From Whitmania pigra (taxonomy: Eukaryota; Annelida; Clitellata; Hirudinida; Haemopidae), in assembly GCA_021613335.1 (NCBI GenBank), contig JAJTWR010000266.1:1721001-1785000 (forward strand): DNA of 64,000 nucleotides. Reading direction: 5' to 3'. Each line of letters begins with the position of its first letter. Within the stretch, counting starts at the first letter, position 1. The notes beneath the pieces are model-generated. The model was not told where the DNA came from and did no database searches. It worked only from the letters and a program-made list of their open reading frames with translations. This document shows, one piece after another, positions 62,235 through 64,000 of this stretch. Both the position numbers and the translations under genes were made by a program.

Positions 62235-64000
62235 TCAGAACCTTTGCCTCCTTCCTCTGTCATTATCTCTTGATCTTGCTTCAAATCTGCACGATAAAAA
62301 TTCCATTATGAAAAAAAGCATAATCTCAGAAAATAAAACTGCAAAAACTGAACACAACAACGTCTTTAAGAGAAGAATAATATTAAGAGACTTCTTTATG
62401 AGCAGTGAAAATGTCAGAGCATCGAGTCATTGAACCTTTTGGCCATCTTGTAAAGTTCCTCAGGCACAGCCTGGCCTGCCTCCTCCATGATTTTGATGAG
62501 CTCTGAGGCATGTCTCCAGTCCTCCCTGGTGAAGTACGTGATGGAGATCCCCGTCCTTCCAGCCCTGCCTGTCCTGCCAATCCTGTGAACGTATTCCTCG
62601 ATGTTCCTGGGGAAGTCGAAGTTTATGACGTGCGTGATGTCTTTGATGTCGATGCCACGTGATGCAATGTCTGTTGCCAAGAGAGCCTTTGATGTGCCCT
62701 TCTTGATGTCTAGAATGGCCTAAAAAATTGGACGAAAATCAAAAAGTATCAGTCGGTCGATCCGCTCATCCTAGCAGCCGATGGTGAGGTCACGAACAAA
62801 AGTAACTAGTACTTACCGCTTCTCTGTCACACTGATCTCTGTCTCCAGTAATGGAGGCACAGAAGATCTTTTCGAACACAGAAAGTTCTGATGCGACGTG
62901 GTCGACTGTTGCCTTCTTCGTCATGAACACGATGGCTTTTGCATCACCAACGAGCTCCTCTTTCAGGAACCTCTTCAGTTCCCCATACTTCTCCAGGGCA
63001 TCCATGATGATGATTCTCTGCTCGACCGTGTGGACTGCTGTCAAATCCAGTGAGCCAACGAAAACCTACGAGCAAGTCATCGGCATATTTAAGCCTCTTC
63101 CATCGAGAAATCACCCGACGACACCTCTTACGGAGTCCTAATCGCAAATATTTACCTGAAAAGGATCTTTCAGGAACTTGAAAGCTAACCTCCTGACATC
63201 CGACGGCCAAGTGGCAGTGGTCATTATCGTCTGCCTGCCTGGTCGGACCACGTACAGGGCTTTGTAGATGTCAGGTTGAAAACCAAGGTCGAGCATCCTG
63301 TCAAATTAACAGTAGATAAAAACTGCAGATTATATTTATAACTCATTATTAATAAGATATTAATAATCAATTAAAACATTAAAAGCTGTCAGGTAGTGAT
63401 CCTGTTCAAAAATGAAGTACAATGTGATCGGAACTCAAGGACCACAAAACATAACTTACAAAGAAAAAAACAAAACACAACCGGCCACAAACCTGTCGGC
63501 TTCATCGAGCACTACATAGGAAACACTCTCCATGTTCAAATAGTTGTTCGTGATGAGGTCGTTCAGTCTTCCGGGTGTGGCGACAACAATTTCCACCCCC
63601 TCGCTGATGGACTGAATCTGGTCCCGTCTGCTCGCTCCTCCGTAGATGCAGATGCACCTTATGTTGCGGTACTTGTACTTGTTCACCTCTAAAGTAATCG
63701 AAATCTAATGTTCAATTCATTAATCAAACTAATATGAATATATAATCCAGATATTAATAATCAATTAATTAACTCTGCATGAGAAAACTGTCTGCAAATA
63801 ATCTTACAAATGTGACACAAACCCTCCTCAATCTGGAGAGCTAATTCTCTTGTAGGTGTGATGATGAGAACAGTTGGACCGGGCCTTTCATTCCTGGGCA
63901 CAATTTGCCCCTCAATGTGGATGAATGCAGGCAGAAGAAAAGCCAGAGTTTTGCCCGTGCCAGTCTGAGCAATTCCAATCAAGTCCCTACCCTTCATGAT
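62235..64000 (-). CDS. DDX43: DEAD-box RNA helicase, DDX43-like (N-terminal part outside window)
   Basis: ATP-dependent RNA helicase. Exons: 63823-64000 or beyond ('[20 protein letters not shown]', motif I; '[10 protein letters not shown]', Ia), about 63495-63690 ('[10 protein letters not shown]', Ib; VLDEADR, II), about 63156-63299 ('TIMTTATWP', motif III), about 62821-63065 ('[17 protein letters not shown]'), and 62445-62718 or so ('[20 protein letters not shown]', V; '[13 protein letters not shown]', VI). 'VGSLDL' and '[17 protein letters not shown]' are typical of DDX43. The last exon can run to a stop at 62414, but a donor inside 'AKRF' joins in frame to an exon ending at 62235 with a basic tail '[13 protein letters not shown]', closer to the Arg/Lys-rich DDX43 end, so I prefer that. 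Motif III has TAT instead of SAT. The KH domain would lie beyond the right edge. Confidence 0.92.

Noticed and set aside
1..64000. CRISPR arrays, bacterial operons, rRNA, tRNA genes, phage or retroviral genes
   Set aside because: None seen. The tandem repeats present are microsatellites or a degenerate exon-derived array, and no reverse transcriptase, integrase or transposase motif was recognised.

Overview
The window is nuclear DNA from an invertebrate animal. Genes are split into many short exons (often 45-260 nt) by AT-rich introns of about 60-1,500 nt, with GT-AG and several likely GC-AG boundaries. The gene set is metazoan: Cys-loop ion channels, a VLDLR-type receptor, SARA/endofin, a MAP kinase kinase, a UBAN adaptor, FASTK/RAP and DDX43. 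Cys-loop channels argue against sponges, ctenophores and placozoans. Compactness, AT-richness and an intron-containing xylose isomerase make a tunicate or another marine invertebrate my best guess, but this is not proven.

Layout. 1-5.6 kb (-): two tandem Cys-loop receptor paralogues; the second lacks both cysteines of the signature loop. 6.5-9.3 kb (-): FASTK-family mitochondrial RNA protein. 9.9-13.7 kb (-): xylose isomerase rebuilt in 15 phase-consistent exons. 14-15.4 kb (-): unrecognised exons. 16.1-18.9 kb (-): LDLR-like protein with LDLa and EGF modules and a membrane segment but no beta-propeller. 19-23.7 kb: gene-poor, microsatellites and a hAT-like MITE. 23.8-24.0 kb (+): small membrane protein. 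24.4-27.3 kb (-): unrecognised LRR-like multi-exon gene. 28.4-30.6 kb (+): highly divergent eRF1 paralogue without NIKS or GGQ and with an in-frame TGA, followed by a degenerate tandem array that carries copies of its last exon. 33.4-34.8 kb (-): NEMO/ABIN/optineurin-like UBAN plus CCHC finger. 36.2-43.1 kb (+): full VLDLR-like receptor. 44.2-46.0 kb (-): MKK3/6-like kinase. 47.4-55.4 kb (-): SARA/endofin. 55.9-56.7 kb (+): TMEM14. 57.0-57.8 kb (+): cysteine-rich antistasin-like secreted protein. 59.2-61.6 kb (+): LRR protein with an LRR1-like C-terminus. 62.2-64.0 kb (-): DDX43-like helicase, cut by the window end.

These are mostly independent housekeeping or receptor genes rather than one pathway. 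Local groupings are the receptor tandem, the two LDLR-family genes in divergent orientation about 17 kb apart, and the head-to-head SARA/TMEM14 pair with 532 bp between start codons. The most unusual object is the eRF1-like gene, a termination-factor relative that has lost its decoding and hydrolysis motifs and itself carries an internal UGA. I assigned exons by eye from splice signals, reading-frame phase and family resemblance; no search was run.
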